Source: Bufo bufo
Taxonomy: Eukaryota; Chordata; Amphibia; Anura; Bufonidae
Direction: 5' to 3'
Assembly: GCF_905171765.1 (NCBI RefSeq)
Contig: NC_053389.1
Coordinates: 400,692,645-400,756,644 of the forward strand
DNA: 64,000 nucleotides
Shown: positions 51,420-63,236 of the stretch, piece by piece
How the letters are laid out: each line of letters begins with the position of its first letter
Position numbering within the stretch: the stretch's first letter is position 1
Notes under the pieces: generated by a model
What the model was told of the DNA's origin: nothing
The model's database searches: none
What the model saw: only the letters and a program-made list of their open reading frames with translations
Made by a program: the position numbers and the translations under genes

Positions 51420-51826
51420 GGCCTCTTGCACACGGCCTTTGTGCTCCCATGGCCGTATAGAGGGCCACATATGGCGGTTCCGCAATACACGGGGCACCAG
51501 CTGTGTGCATTCCGCATCACAGATGCGGACCCATTCACTTAAATGGGTCCGCAAACCCGGAGATGCGGTGCAGAACGGAAGCACAGAACAGAACCCCAAG
51601 GAAGCACTACGGAGTGCTTCCGTGGGGTTCAGATCCGTGCTTCTGTTCCGCAAAAAAATAGAACTTGTTCTATCTTTTTGCGCAACGGACAGAACATGGA
51701 CCCATTCAAGTTGAATGGGTCTGGATCCGTCCAGGCCGCCGCATGGATGTTGCCTGTACATTGGGGACCGTAAATTGCGGTCACCAATGCACGGAATGGA
51801 ACCATAACGGCCATGTTCAAGAGGCC
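51420..51826. mobile_element. TTA-flanked MITE, 407 bp
   Basis: TTA at 51417-51419 and 51827-51829; ends GGCCTCTTGCACACGGCC and, inverted, GGCCTCTTGAACATGGCC. Confidence 0.85.
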
Positions 51827-51908
51827 TTATACTGAGACCACTAGTGAAAATGCTTCTATTTTATATTATCACAGCAACGTAAATGTTTCTATGAAGTTTA
51901 AGAATTTC

Positions 51909-52857
51909 TTAAAGGGCATCTGTCACATCCAGCAAGCCCTACTAAGTACAGTAATTCATGTATAGAACACCTGCCACTAACTCCAGATCAGTAATTTGCA
52001 TGTCGATCCCCACCCCCATTCCCCCACTGTGCGCCCTGTAGGAAGAAACAAGGGGCCATCATTGATGGTCGATACGTGTCACCAAGGTTCCGGGCCTCAG
52101 TGAGGTAAGAGATGTTTTTTTTTTTCCCCTGAAGTGTCAGTATTGCAGATTGCAGTCTGACACTTCAGCTGGTTAGTATGGCTGTAAAGCTGATCCGGGA
52201 CGGCTCTTACTGGGAGTAGCCAAAGTGCTGGGTGAGTGGCTACTCCCCACGTTCCAGGTCGGGTCTTGGGAGGCTGATAAAAACAGTCAGCACTGTCAGG
52301 TGTTGTGGATTATCCTCCATCTCACAGTGAAGCTGTGGAGTCTCTGTAGTTTGAGATCTGAAGAGGTGTGACATGCAAAAGGGCTGAGAGCCGCATGCTG
52401 GAAACCAGGCCCCTAAAGCCTGCTGGAGACCGCTGATGAAAAACTGCTAACAAGGTGAATGTTTGTGTTCTGTGGACTTTCCATGGTGTGAACAAACACC
52501 AAGACTGCAAACTGTTATTTTGTTTTGTCTTCTGTGTGAATAAACTGAACTATTTAAGTTGAAGACTTTGTGGTTGCCTCTATACTGCGTCAGCTAACCT
52601 GCCTACCAGAGCGAATCCCCACAGCCCACAAACCAGACATGGAATGCATTGAGAGGAGTCCTGTGCACGCCCACATAATGGAGAAGACTCCAGGAGAAGT
52701 CCTCTTTATGCATTCCATGGCCAGTTTGTGGTCGCATAGAACAGGAAAGGGCATGAATATTGACATGCAAATTACTAATCTGGAGTTAGCAGCAGATGTT
52801 GTGTATATGTATGAATGTACTTAATAAGGCTTGCTGGAGCTAACTAATTTCCTTTAA
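51909..52857. mobile_element. TTAA-flanked element carrying an LTR-like insert
   Basis: TTAA at 51909-51912 and 52854-52857; ends AGGGCATCTGTCACATCCAG and, inverted, AGGAAATTAGTTAGCTCCAG, both running into CAAGCC. The match continues with ACTCCAGAT...TTTGCATGTC. Between about 52077 and 52626 lies an unmatched TG...CA segment ending in TTGCCTCTATACTGCGTCAG, with GTGAATAAACTG near 52536; this looks like a solitary LTR, without a clear target duplication. Confidence 0.55.
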
Positions 52858-53152
52858 AAAGCCTATACACATCAGATTAAAATTAATCTAACCTACCAAT
52901 TTTGGTGGGATTGCCTGTCTATCTAATGTGCTCATGCAGATGTTGGGGAGAAAGTACCCTGATCTGCATGTATATGGGGGAATTTGGAGACATAACTGTA
53001 GTTTGGTGGATAGCTACTTATAATGTATGGGAAAATTTATTGCTTTTTCCACTTTTGCTTTAATGATAACATAAGAGGGAATTTGCAGTATCATGCTCTA
53101 TATTTTCAAATTCAGTTTTGCTGGAGGCAGTCTTGCTACTAGGCACTCTCCA
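52858..53152. other. no gene seen
   Basis: Unassigned short interval. Confidence 0.4.
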
Positions 53153-53155
53153 TAA

Positions 53156-53579
53156 GGCCTCATGCACACGGCCGTTGTTGTGTTCCGTTCCGCAAAATGG
53201 GGTTCCGTTGTTCCGTGATCCGTTTCCGTGTGTCTTCCTTTATTTTTGGAGGATCACCAGACATGAAGGAAAGTAAAAAAAAAGTCTAAGTCAAGTTTGC
53301 CATGCAAATGATAGGAAAAAAATGGACGACAATCCTGTGTGCCTCCGCGTTTTTTCACGGTCCCATTGACTTGAATGGGTCCGCGAACCATTTTCCGTTA
53401 AAAAAATAGGACAGGTTATATTTTTTGGACAGACTGGAACCACGGATCACGGACGCGGATGACAAACGGTGCATTAGCTGAGTTTTCAACGGACCCATTG
53501 AAAGTCAATGGGTCTGCAGAAAATCACGAAAAATGGAACAACGGACACGGAATAAAACAACGGTCGTGTGCATGAGGCC
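53156..53579. mobile_element. TAA-flanked MITE, 424 bp
   Basis: TAA at 53153-53155 and 53580-53582; ends GGCCTCATGCACACGGCCG and, inverted, GGCCTCATGCACACGACCG. The match runs on through TTGTTNTNTTCCG. Confidence 0.88.
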
Positions 53580-53582
53580 TAA

Positions 53583-54610
53583 GGAGAAATAAATCCCCTT
53601 GGGTCATGACCAAGGCCTCTCACCTAGCTAAGCCAATTCTCTGTGCAGATGACAGGTGATCACCCTGAAATAGCTGTCTGGAATTAAGATGCTGCTGTAC
53701 CTATTATCCAAGTTATGATTTGAGGCCTATTTGAAAGGTTGCACATTGACTTACTGTGTAGCTACTCTACATCTGGTGGCATCAGAGGCTTAGTTTTATT
53801 TTCCTTTTGAAAAGAAAGCTAATTTGCATATCATTTTCCCAGCATTTCTGCAGTTTCAATCTCTCTCCTGTATAATGTGTGTGGCAGGAAATTACAGTAG
53901 GAAACATTGATGGGAATATTCATGTTTTACTTTTTTAATTCCATTGATCCAGTATACTTCCCCTTCCCTCTGTCTATTGCTAGATGTTCATATCCATGCT
54001 TTTTAAGGTGTTGATTTTTTTTTTGTATTTTGCTTTTCATGGCTCTTCTTTAGAAGGTGAGCTTCGTATTCCAACTAGTGTGTGGACAGATTTAGATGTA
54101 CTTTAAGCTCAAGCTTATAGCCGAGATGTCATGTAGGTAATCTTTTATATTAACTTCATTTAACCTTTGTTCAAAAAGGTCATGGGCAAATTGTATTATC
54201 CACTTTCAGCTAGGTTGTCTTCTTGTTATGTATTTAGGTAATACACGGTTCAGATTTTTCTTGGGTTTTCATGATTTATAATCCCATGTCACTGTTTAGT
54301 GTAGTGTTAAGAGTAACAAGCACTCAACCGTTAAAACAGTAAGTCACATAAGCACTTGGATGCCCTGCTAAGTAAGCTTATGTGTGTAATGTCTTCAGTT
54401 GTACTCATGACTAGGGTTGAATCTGCCTCAGGTAACAATGAAAGATGTCTGCCTCCAGTGGCATACTGTCAAGGGAGGCAGACCATGCAGTTCCCATTGG
54501 GTTAAACGGCCCTGCCTCCTTTACGACTCCCTGCTCTTTTCATTGGAGTGCCGGAGCTGGCACTCCAACATGAAGGAGGGTGGGCCTACAGCATTCTAAT
54601 AGTGCTTGAA
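53583..54610. other. no gene; SINE body probable at the right
   Basis: 53583-54400 shows nothing recognisable. 54410-54610 is likely the body of the tRNA-headed repeat described next: it contains TGGAGTGCCGGAGCTGGCAC, a short hairpin. Confidence 0.35.
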
Positions 54611-54611
54611 G

Positions 54612-54700
54612 GCAACTGTTTTTGCAACTCTGCTGGGTCTTGAATCCAGGACCTGCTGTATTGAAGGCAGAAAACTAACCCATTAAGCCATAGGCTTAAC
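54612..54700 (-). repeat. tRNA-derived SINE head
   Basis: On the minus strand, TGGCTTAATGGG (A-box-like) and GGATTCAAGACC (B-box-like) lie at tRNA-like spacing. It is not a functional tRNA gene: the acceptor stem does not close. Confidence 0.55.
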
Positions 54701-55013
54701 TGTAGCTAGTGTAAGGATTGTATCGGACTAAAAACCTCAATAGTATTCTTCTCATTGTCGGACTGGGGGTGCCTGGGGCCCACCAATGAAATTGATTCTG
54801 GGGGCTCACTGTGCAGCTACATGCAAATACCTGCTTACACAGTGGCATCAGCAAGATGCTAAAGATGATTGATTATGCGGATCTATAGAGGGCAGGTCCC
54901 TGGAAAAAGAGGTTACTGGCTGTCCTGCCTCTGTGCCTGAAAGTCATCGCAGCCCCCTAATGCATCTGTAATAATAAAGTAGGTACTTTGTTGAAAAATC
55001 TACCCATTTTTAG
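54701..55013. other. no gene; 'GGACTGGGGGTGCC' repeat fragment
   Basis: A short interval with GTCGGACTGGGGG...GGGGCCCACC, similar to pieces at 27300 and 56660. No gene. Confidence 0.4.
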
Positions 55014-55015
55014 TA

Positions 55016-56590
55016 CAAACCGGATTCCAAAAAAGTTGGGACACTATACAAATCGTGAATAAAAACTGAATGCAATGATGTGGAGGTGCCAACTTCTAAT
55101 ATTTTATTCAGAATAGAACATAAATCACGGAACAAAAGTTTAAACTGAGAAAATGTACCATTTTAAAGGGAAAAATATGTTGAATCACAATTTCATGGTG
55201 TCAACAAATCCCCAAAAAGTTGGGACAAGGCCATTTTCACCACTGTGTGGCATCTCCCCTTCTTCTTACAACACTCAACAGACGTCTGGGGACCGAGGAG
55301 ACCAGTTTCTCAAGTTTAGAAATAGGAATGCTCTCCCATTCTTGTCTAATATAGGCCTCTAACTGTTCAATCGTCTTGGGCCTTCTTTGTTGCACCTTCC
55401 TCTTTATGATGCGCCAAATGTTCTCTATAGGTGAAAGATCTGGACTGCAGACTGGGCATTTCAGTACCCGGATCCTTCTCCTACACAGCCATGATGTTGT
55501 GATTGATGCAGAATGTGGTCTGGCATTATCTTGTTGAAAAATGCAGAGTCTTCCCTGAAAGAGATGACGTCTGGATGGGAGCATATGTTGTTCTAGAACC
55601 TGAATATATTTTTCTGCATTGATGGTGCCTTTCCAGACATGCAAGCTGCCCATGCCACACGCACTCATGCAACCCCATACCATCAGAGATGCAGGCTTCT
55701 GAACTGAGCGTTGAAAACAACTTGGGTTGTCCTTGTCCTCTTTGGTCCGGATGACATGGCGTCCCAGATTTCCAAAAAGAACTTTGAATCGTGACTCGTC
55801 TGACCACAGAACAGTCTTCCATTTTGCCACACTCCATTTTAAATGATCCCTGGCCCAGTGAAAACGCCTGAGCTTGTGGATCTTGCTTAGAAATGGCTTC
55901 TTCTTTGCACTGTAGAGTTTCAGCTGGCAACGGCGGATGGCACGGTGGATTGTGTTCACTGAGAATGGTTTCTGGAAGTATTCCTGAGCCCATTCTGTGA
56001 TTTCCTTTACAGTAGCATTCCTGTTTGTGGTGCAGTGTCGTTTAAGGGCCCGGAGATCACGGGCATCCAGTATGGTTTTACGGCCTTGACCCTTACGCAC
56101 AGAGATTGTTCCAGATTCTCTGAATCTTTGGATGATGTTATGCACAGTTGATGATTATAGATGAAAAGTCTTTGCAATTTTTCGCTGGGTAACACCTTTC
56201 TGATATTGCTCCACTATCTTTCTGCGCAACATTGTGGGAATTGGTGATCCTCTACCCATCTTGGCTTCTGAGAGACACTGCCACTCTGAGAAGCTCTTTT
56301 TATACCCAATCATGTTGCCAATTGACCTAATTAGTGTTAATTGGTCTTCCAGCTCTTCGTTATGCTCATTATTGCTACTTGTCCCAACTTTTTGGGGATT
56401 TGTTGACACCGTGAAAATTGGAATCAACGTATTTTTCCTTTAAAATTATACATTTACTCAGATTAAACGTTTGATCTGTCATCTACGTTCTATTACAAAT
56501 AAAATATTGACATTTGCCATCTCCACATCATTGCATTCAGTTTTTATTCACAATTTGTTTAGTGTCCCAACTTTTTTGGAATCCGGTTTG
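55016..56590 (-). mobile_element. complete Tc1-like transposon, DD34E type, ~210-bp ends
   Basis: A 1575-bp element flanked by TA (55014-55015 and 56591-56592). The ends CAAACCGGATTCCAAAAAAG are perfect inverted copies and the match continues, with substitutions, for over 100 bp. An inner pair with AAATCCCCAAAAAGTTGGGA (about 55206 and 56379-56398) closes each end at ~210 bp. Minus-strand transposase inside. Confidence 0.93.
55237..56259 (-). pseudogene. Tc1-like transposase, full length with one stop codon
   Basis: Reads from the ATG at 56257-56259 (MGRGSPIPTMLRRKIVEQY) to the stop at 55237: 340 codons with a single in-frame TAA at 56155-56157, after KTFHL in the N-terminal helix-turn-helix. 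Everything else is open. Catalytic residues: Asp in LWSDESRF, Asp in FQQDNARPHSAS, Glu in PDLSPIENIW, with 34 residues between the last two. One point mutation therefore separates this copy from a full frame. Confidence 0.92.
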
Positions 56591-56592
56591 TA

Positions 56593-56812
56593 TGAACACA
56601 GGCAAATTGAGATGCTGTACTCTGCTTATGTAGTGTAGTCAGAGCCATGGGTCATTTGTGTAGAGGGTGGGGGACTAGGGGCCCACCGGGGATTCACCTA
56701 TTCCTCTGTAGGTCAGGCTGAGCCTCGTTCTTCTTATGCATAATGTATTCGTATCTACAGATATGTCTTTAAATATACAAATACATTGCATGGGTTTATT
56801 TTTAAACAATAA
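56593..56812. other. no gene seen
   Basis: Unassigned, with a GACTAGGGGCCCACCGGGG repeat fragment near 56670. Confidence 0.4.
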
Positions 56813-56972
56813 GGCCTTCACACATCAGTTATTTGATCAGTTATTTCCATCAGTGTTTGTGAGCCAAAACCAGGGGTGGAGGCTACACAGAGACCAGGTG
56901 TAATGGAAAGATCTGCAAATGTTCTGTGTTTTTGGAAATAACTGATCAAATAACTGATGTGTGAACGAGGCC
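56813..56972. mobile_element. TAA-flanked MITE, 160 bp
   Basis: TAA at 56810-56812 and 56973-56975; ends GGCCTTCACACATCAG and, inverted, GGCCTCGTTCACACATCAG (3 bases missing on the left). TTATTTGATCAGTTATTTCC pairs with the right arm. Confidence 0.8.
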
Positions 56973-57049
56973 TAACAGCAAAAGCATAATTTATTTAGTA
57001 ATTTCCAAAATTTTTATTTAATAAACATTTTTTGCGCGTGTATGTATTA

Positions 57050-57226
57050 TTGGGGTCATTTATCAAACTGGTGTAAAGTAGAACTGGCTTAGTTGCCCAT
57101 AGCAACCAATCATATTCCACCTTTCATTTTTGACAGCTCCTTTGGAAAATTAAAGATGGAATCTGATTGTTTGCTTTGGGCAACTAAGCCAGTTCTACTT
57201 TACATCAGTTTGATAAAAAACCCAAT
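57050..57226. repeat. palindromic repeat, ~65-bp arms
   Basis: GGTGTAAAGTAGAACTGGCT and the following TTAGTTGCCCA pair with the inverted right arm ending near 57226. Relatives at 36092-36210 and 37660-37720. Confidence 0.85.
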
Positions 57227-57252
57227 ATGTGTGTATATATAATAAGAATATA

Positions 57253-58740
57253 CAGTCGTGGCCAAAAGTTTTGAGAATGACAAAAATATTAGTTTTCACA
57301 AAGTTTGCTGCTAAACTGCTTTTAGATCTTTGTTTCAGTTGTTTCTGTGATGTAGTGAAATATAATTACACGCACTTCATACATTTCAAAGGCTTTTATC
57401 GACAATTACATGACATTTATGCAAAGAGTCAGTATTTGCAGTGTTGGCCCTTCTTTTTCAGGACCTCTGCAATTCGACTGGGCATGCTCTCAATCAACTT
57501 CTGGGCCAATTCCTGACTGATAGCAACCCATTCTTTCATAATCACTTCTTTGAGTTTGTCAGAATTGGGTTTTTGTTTGTCCACCCGCCTCTTGAGGATT
57601 GACCACAAGTTCTCAATGGGATTAAGATCTGGGGAGTTTCCAGGCCATGGACCCAAAATGTCAATGTTTTGGTCCCCGAGCCACTTAGTTATCACTTTTG
57701 CCTTATGGCACGGTGCTCCATCGTGCTGGAAAATGCATTGTTCTTCACCAAACTGTTGGATTGTTGGAAGAAGTTGCTGTTGGAGGGTGTTTTGGTGCCA
57801 TTCTTTATTCATTGCTGTGTTTTTGGGCAAAATTATGAGTGAGCCCACTCCCTTGGATGAGAAGCAACCCCACACATGAATGGTCTCAGGATGCTTTACT
57901 GTTGGCATGACACAGGACTGATGGTAGCGCTCACCTTTTCTTCTCCGGACAAGCCTTTTTCCAGATGCCCCAAACAATCGGAAAGAGGCTTCATCGGAGA
58001 ATATGACTTTGCCCCAGTCCTCAGCAGTCCATTCACCATACTTTCTGTAGAAGATCAATCTGTCCCTGATGTTTTTTTTGGAGAGAAGTGGCTTCTTTGC
58101 TGCCCTTCTTGACACCAGGCCATCTTCCAAAAGTCTTCGCCTCACTGTGCGTGCAGATGCACTCACACCTGCCTGCTGCCATTCCTGAGCAAGCTCTGCA
58201 CTGGTGGCACTCCGATCCCGCAGCTGAATCCTCTTTAGGAGACGATCCTGGCGCTTGCTGGACTTTCTTGGACGCCCTGAAGCCTTCTTAACAAGAATTG
58301 AACCTCTTTCCTTGAAGTTCTTGATGATCCCATAAATTGTTGATTGAGGTGCATCTTAGTAGCCACAATATCCTTGCCTGTGAAGCCATTTTTATGCAAC
58401 GCAATAATGGCTGCACGCGTTTCTTTGCAGGTCTCCTTGGTTAACAATGGAAGAACAATGATTTCAAGCATCACCCTCCTTTTAACATGTCAAGTCTGCC
58501 ATTTTAACCCAATCAGCCTGACATAATGATCTCAGCAGGTCCTTTAATGACAGCAATGAAATGCAGTGGAAAGTTTTTTTTTGGGATTGAGTTAATTTAC
58601 ATGACAAAGAAGGACTATGCAATTCATCTGATCACTCTTCATAATATTCTGGAGTATATGCAAATTGCTATTATAAAAACTTAAGCAGCAACTTTTCCAA
58701 TTTCCAATATTTATGTAATTCTCAAAACTTTTGGCCACGA

Positions 58741-58743
<3 letters not shown>
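57253..58743 (-). mobile_element. Tc1-like transposon, DD35E type
   Basis: A 1491-bp element. The ends CAGTCGTGGCCAAAAGTTTT are perfect inverted copies. TA flanks the left (57251-57252); the right flank reads TG and then TATATA (58744 on), so one copy of the target duplication has changed beside a TA microsatellite. Minus-strand transposase. Confidence 0.92.
57429..58471 (-). pseudogene. Tc1-like transposase, DD35E, one 1-nt deletion
   Basis: Starts at the ATG at 58469-58471 (MLEIIVLPLLTKETCKETRAAI). The N-terminal helix-turn-helix is read to GKDIVATK; one base is missing at about 58353, after which the frame continues uninterrupted (APQSTIYGII, then a basic linker, then MSASARTVRRRLLEDG-like helices) to the stop at 57429. 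Catalytic Asp in FSDEASFR, Asp in FQHDGAPCHKAK, Glu in PDLNPIENLW, with 35 residues between the last two. DD35E matches the published Traveler group; I could not verify this. Confidence 0.92.

Positions 58744-58791
<48 letters not shown>
58744..58791. repeat. (TA)n microsatellite
   Basis: A run of about 44 nt immediately beyond the Tc1-like element's right end. Confidence 0.95.
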
Positions 58792-58793
<2 letters not shown>

Positions 58794-58822
58794 CAGCACG
58801 GTGGCTCAGTGGTTGGCACTGG
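58792..58822 (+). repeat. tRNA-type SINE head fragment
   Basis: GGCAGCACGGTGGCTCAGTGG followed by TTGGCACT is the start of a common vertebrate tRNA-derived SINE with its A box (GTGGCTCAGTGG). It is cut after ~31 bp by a TWA-type element. Confidence 0.6.
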
Positions 58823-58985
58823 GATCCGTCCATTCCGCAAAAAGATCTATCTTTTTGCGGAACGGAAGCACGGAACGGAACCCCACAAAGGTACTTCATA
58901 GTGCTTCCGTTCTGTGGTTCCAGAATGCACACGTATGCGGGCCGCAATATGGCCACGGGGGACACACGGCCGTGTGCAAGAGGCC
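58823..58985. mobile_element. right part of a TWA-type MITE
   Basis: Ends CGGCCGTGTGCAAGAGGCC at 58985 followed by TAA (58986-58988). The left tip is missing; TCTATCTTTTTGCGG forms part of the usual internal fold-back. Confidence 0.65.
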
Positions 58986-58988
58986 TAA

Positions 58989-60140
58989 ATATGTTGTTTT
59001 TTTGTTTTTTTTCACTATTCTTTTTTAGATCTATTCAAACAACCTGTTCTCATATTGAAATGAGATAAATACAATTCAAACTAGTTAAATCCTTTCATAT
59101 GAGATTTGCTATCAAAGATTGGCATGCTTACATTTTCAATTACATCCAGAGCCAAATCAATCTTGCTTTAATTAGCAACATGGATAGCGATCATTTTGCA
59201 ATCTTCAGATCTGTTATACGTCATCAACTTTTGTTTTTTGTTTTTTAAATTGAGAGACTGTTTTGGATTATTGTTTTACCATCAATACGGTTTACATATT
59301 GTATGCTAATCCAACAGAGAACAGTTGCATTCTGTATACTGCAATGATTCATTTCACAACTATGATGTATATTTTCGGCATTACCTTCAAATCTATTCGA
59401 TTGACAGCTTGGTCTTTATTAGGTTTCTAGTGGGATATTACATCTTATGTGCTATTATAATTATTTAATTAGTAACTGCCAACTGTGTTTATATAAGCAG
59501 TAATTCATCAAGCTGTTGCATCTGTGTTAATGAATTGTAACCAAGGGAGGTTCTCAAAAGCAACCAGCTATCTGAATACTAACTTGTCCATAACAGATTT
59601 GGCACCGGAGCCCTAGAACAAACACCACTGTTAATTAAAATCAATCTTTTTATTGGTTGTCATTAGTGAGTTTTACAAGCCAAATTGATTTTCTGACCCC
59701 TAAAATTTTAGAGATCTTTTAAAAACTGTAGCTTTTTTTTCTTTATTGCATTATAGAACATGTGGCAGGGATATACTGTGCATATAATGTTTGAATGGAA
59801 TTGTTCTTTAATTGATATAGATGCAGTAGAAAATCTAATTATATACTACTGTGGATATATGTGATATCACATACAGTATATGTTTTACGGTAGGTTAGTG
59901 GTAGTCAAACTGTTAGGAGCCCCTCATAGTTCTTGGTGTGGCATGGCTCCTAAGTGCCATGTTCTGTATAAGTCCACAGTCCCAGGACATGATGCTTTTA
60001 ACTTAGCAGAAGACATTATTAAGTAACAACGCAAAAAAGACAACATTTTTTAATATCTTCCTTAGTGTACGGCAGCAGATTCAAGTTTTTTTAGGCAGTT
60101 TTTGAAGCCAAAACCAGGATTGGAATAAAAAAAAGACAAG
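58989..60140. other. unique-looking A/T-rich sequence, no repeat ends
   Basis: No gene or repeat end is recognised over about 1.1 kb. This is the longest interval of the right half without visible element ends. Confidence 0.45.
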
Positions 60141-60142
60141 TA

Positions 60143-60305
60143 CAGATGTAGTAGAGTTATTGCTCATGCTTTATGAGATGTGTTATCTAAACTAAATGCG
60201 TTAAGCAAACACCTTCAATTGCTTTTCAATGGCTTTTGTTTCAAGATAACACAATGAGTTAAGAAATCTGAGTTAAGAGTTTGAGTGTTAACCCTGCTAC
60301 ATCTG
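60143..60305. mobile_element. TA-flanked mariner-type MITE, 163 bp
   Basis: TA at 60141-60142 and 60306-60307; ends CAGATGTAGTAGAGTTA and, inverted, CAGATGTAGCAGGGTTA. GTGTTATCT pairs with its inverted copy inside. Confidence 0.75.
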
Positions 60306-60307
60306 TA

Positions 60308-61759
60308 TCATCTGCCCTTAAAGGGTTTCTTTAACCGAAGGGGCCTTTCAGGCAGACTCCCCAAAGGGGCTTGACCTGTAGATTTACCTGATCCCTGCTG
60401 CTGTATTCTGACTCCTACATTCTAGTCCACTGCTGCAATTCTGCATTTTTGCCATGTCAACATAACACAATGGGTGGCATATCACCGCTGTGGCCAGTCA
60501 TTGACTTCTGTGGCCATATGACCCGCATTAAACCAGATGTTGATGCAGGAAGACTGGAGAGAAACATTGGTGGCAGGGGAGTGCAGGAGCAGGAACACAG
60601 TGCCAGGCATTAGGTAAGTATGATTCTCTTCACTGGTCCAGCCATGTTGAGGTGGTGGTGGTGGGGGGGGGGATCTACCTAAAAGCCTCCAGGGGTGAGC
60701 AACCTCTTTAATACTTTCTCTCCTTTCATGATCCACTCCTGCATAAAAAACTGATTTGGTGGCTGCATCTACAGCTATAGGTCCAAAGCCTGAGACAGAA
60801 ATGCTGCCAGGTTCTGCTTACATACAGCATCGCTGCATAGAAGTAAGAAAACTCTGTTTTATATTATAATGTATTTCAAACCAGATTCTCTGCTCTCTCA
60901 AAGGGTCCACTTATATGTTCCATAGGCATAAATGAAAATATATATAGTTTTGTACATTGCGCCATATTCATGAAAGTTTTTTCAGTTTCTCTCTTTTTAG
61001 ATTTGACTTTGCAGTGACATTTTCTCTGCATAACCCCCAGGGTGTCAAACCAGATAGATATATTTATTAAAGGCACAGCTGGTAATGACATTTACCAATT
61101 AGAGATTCCAGTCGCAAACCTCTCCAGGGAAACATAACTATGGCTCAGTCAGAAAATCAATAATCTGGACACTGGTGCACAATGGTGCATACATGTTTAA
61201 CCAGTTATTAAGGCAATAGAAAAGTTTCCAAACTTGGCTTTTTTCCCATTTGTATGGATTGTATAGGTTGTAACAACGGTTTAATATACTGCAGCACAGT
61301 AATGTTCCTGTTACAGTTGACAAACTGGGTCACAGAAACTGAGCGGTGTCTGATAGCCTTGCAGCAGCCTATTAAGGGCTGGTATTAGTACCTTCTGGAC
61401 AAGGCTGTTGTTAGTACGGATGACTGCTCATCAGAGGGTGTGCTTGACCTCTAGCTGACTGGAGAGGAAGAATTACTCTGGAGAAGTCATCAATCATGAA
61501 AAGAGATGCCTCAGCATGTTGATATTATAAAACACTGAAAGACAGCGAGCAATTATGGGATACAAGTGGAGACTAATAGCAATGAAGTTCTGATGTTTAA
61601 TACAGTATGTTATGAAGCACAGTGCATACGTGGAAATGTAAGGGCTACCTTAAAGGGGTTGACCACTTTATTGCTAATGTTAAGAAATTTATTTATACTG
61701 TAGCGCTTTATCAAGCTCACAAACTAAGTTCCCTGTCAGTAAAAACCCTGTGAGGTAGA
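60308..61759. other. no gene; unpaired TTAA-type ends
   Basis: CCTTAAAGGGTTTC (60317) and CCTTAAAGGGGTTGACC (61648) look like TTAA/AGGGG element tips. No gene recognised. Confidence 0.35.
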
Positions 61760-63236
61760 AGACAATTTCCCCCACTAGTTGCTATAGCCTGTAATATTAT
61801 AACACTCCAGAAATACATCCAGGCCCCTCTTGAATTCTTTTATTGAACTCACCATCACCACCTCCTCAGACAGAGAGTTCCATAGTCTCACTGCTCTTAC
61901 CGTAAAGAATCCTTTTCTATGTTTGTACAAACCTTCTTTCCTCCAGATGCAGAGGATGTCCCCTCGTCACAGTCACAGTCCTGGGGATAAATAGATGATG
62001 GGAGAGATCTCTGTACTGATACCTGATATATTTATACATAGTAATTAGATCTCCCCACAGTCATCTTATTTCTAAAGTGAATAACCCTAATTTTGATAAT
62101 CTTACTGTAGTTGCCCCATTCCAGTTATTACTTTAGTTGCCCTCCTCTGGACCCTCTCCAGCTCAGCTATGTCTGCCTTGTTTACATGAGCCCAGAACTG
62201 TACACAGTACTCCATGTGTGATATGACTAGTGATTTGTAAAGTGGTAGGACTATGGTCTCATCACAGGCATCTATGCCCCTTTTGATGGCCTGACACTGT
62301 TTTTTACTGCTTAGTTTGCTGTTTATTAAAATTCCTAGGTCCTTTTCCATGTCAGTGTTACCGAGTGTTTTACCATTTAGTATGTATGAGTGATTTGCAT
62401 TATTCCTTCCCATGTGCATAATCTTACATTTGTCAGTGTTAAACCTCATCTGCCACTTCTCTGCCCAAGCCTCTAATCTATCCAGATACATCTGTAGCAG
62501 TAGATTGTCCTCTTCAGTGTTACTTTACACAGTTTAGTGTCATCTGCAAAAATTTATATTTTACTGTGCAAGCCTTCTACAAGATCATGAATAAATATAT
62601 TGAAGAAAATAGGGCCCAATACTGACCCCTGAGGTACTCCACTAGTGACAGTGACTCAATCTGAGTGTCTACCATCAATAACCACCCTCTGTTTTCTATC
62701 ATTGAGAAAGTTACTTACCCACATACAGACATTTTCTCCCAGTCCGAGCATTCTCATTTTATATACTAACCTTTTATGTGGTACAGTGTCAAATGGTTTG
62801 GAGAAGTCCAGATATATGACATCCATGGATTCACCACTGTCAGGTCTAGAACTTACCTCCTCATAGAAACTGATTAAATTAGTTTGACATGATCGATCTC
62901 TCATGAAGCCATGCTGATATGGTGTTATTTGCTTATTTTCATTGAGATCCTCTAAGATAGCATCTCTTAGAAAAACTTCAAACAGTTTACCCACAACAGA
63001 TGTTGAACTTACCGGCCTATAGTTTCCGGGCTCTGTTTTTGCTAACTATTTGAATATTGGCACCACATTTTCTATGCGCCAATCTTGTGGAACACTCCCT
63101 GTCAGTATAGAGTCTGTAAATATCAGAAATAAGGGTCTGGCTATGACATTACTTAATTCTTAGGATATGGGTGTGTATGCCATCTGGTCCTGGCGATTTT
63201 GTCTATTTTAATCTTTTTAAGTCACTGTTGTACTTC
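61760..63236 (-). pseudogene. CR1-like LINE, reverse transcriptase remnant
   Basis: Minus strand. The 5' end near 63236 begins LTQEEVQQ in the linker before the reverse transcriptase. Then VGKLFEVFLRDAILEDL (62994 on), YQHGFMRDRSCQTNL and YLDFSKPFDTVPHKRL (motif A, with Pro for Ala), a break with a frameshift through the YADD region, and 62491-62102 with WQMRFNTDKCKIMHMG, YILNG..L, KDLGILI, LVISHMEYCVQFW and ELERVQRRATK. The 3' end decays near 61760. Both pieces are in the order expected of CR1-group proteins. Confidence 0.85.

Noticed and set aside
58592..58965. Frames with YIYIYI runs
   Set aside because: TA microsatellite translation joined to MITE sequence.
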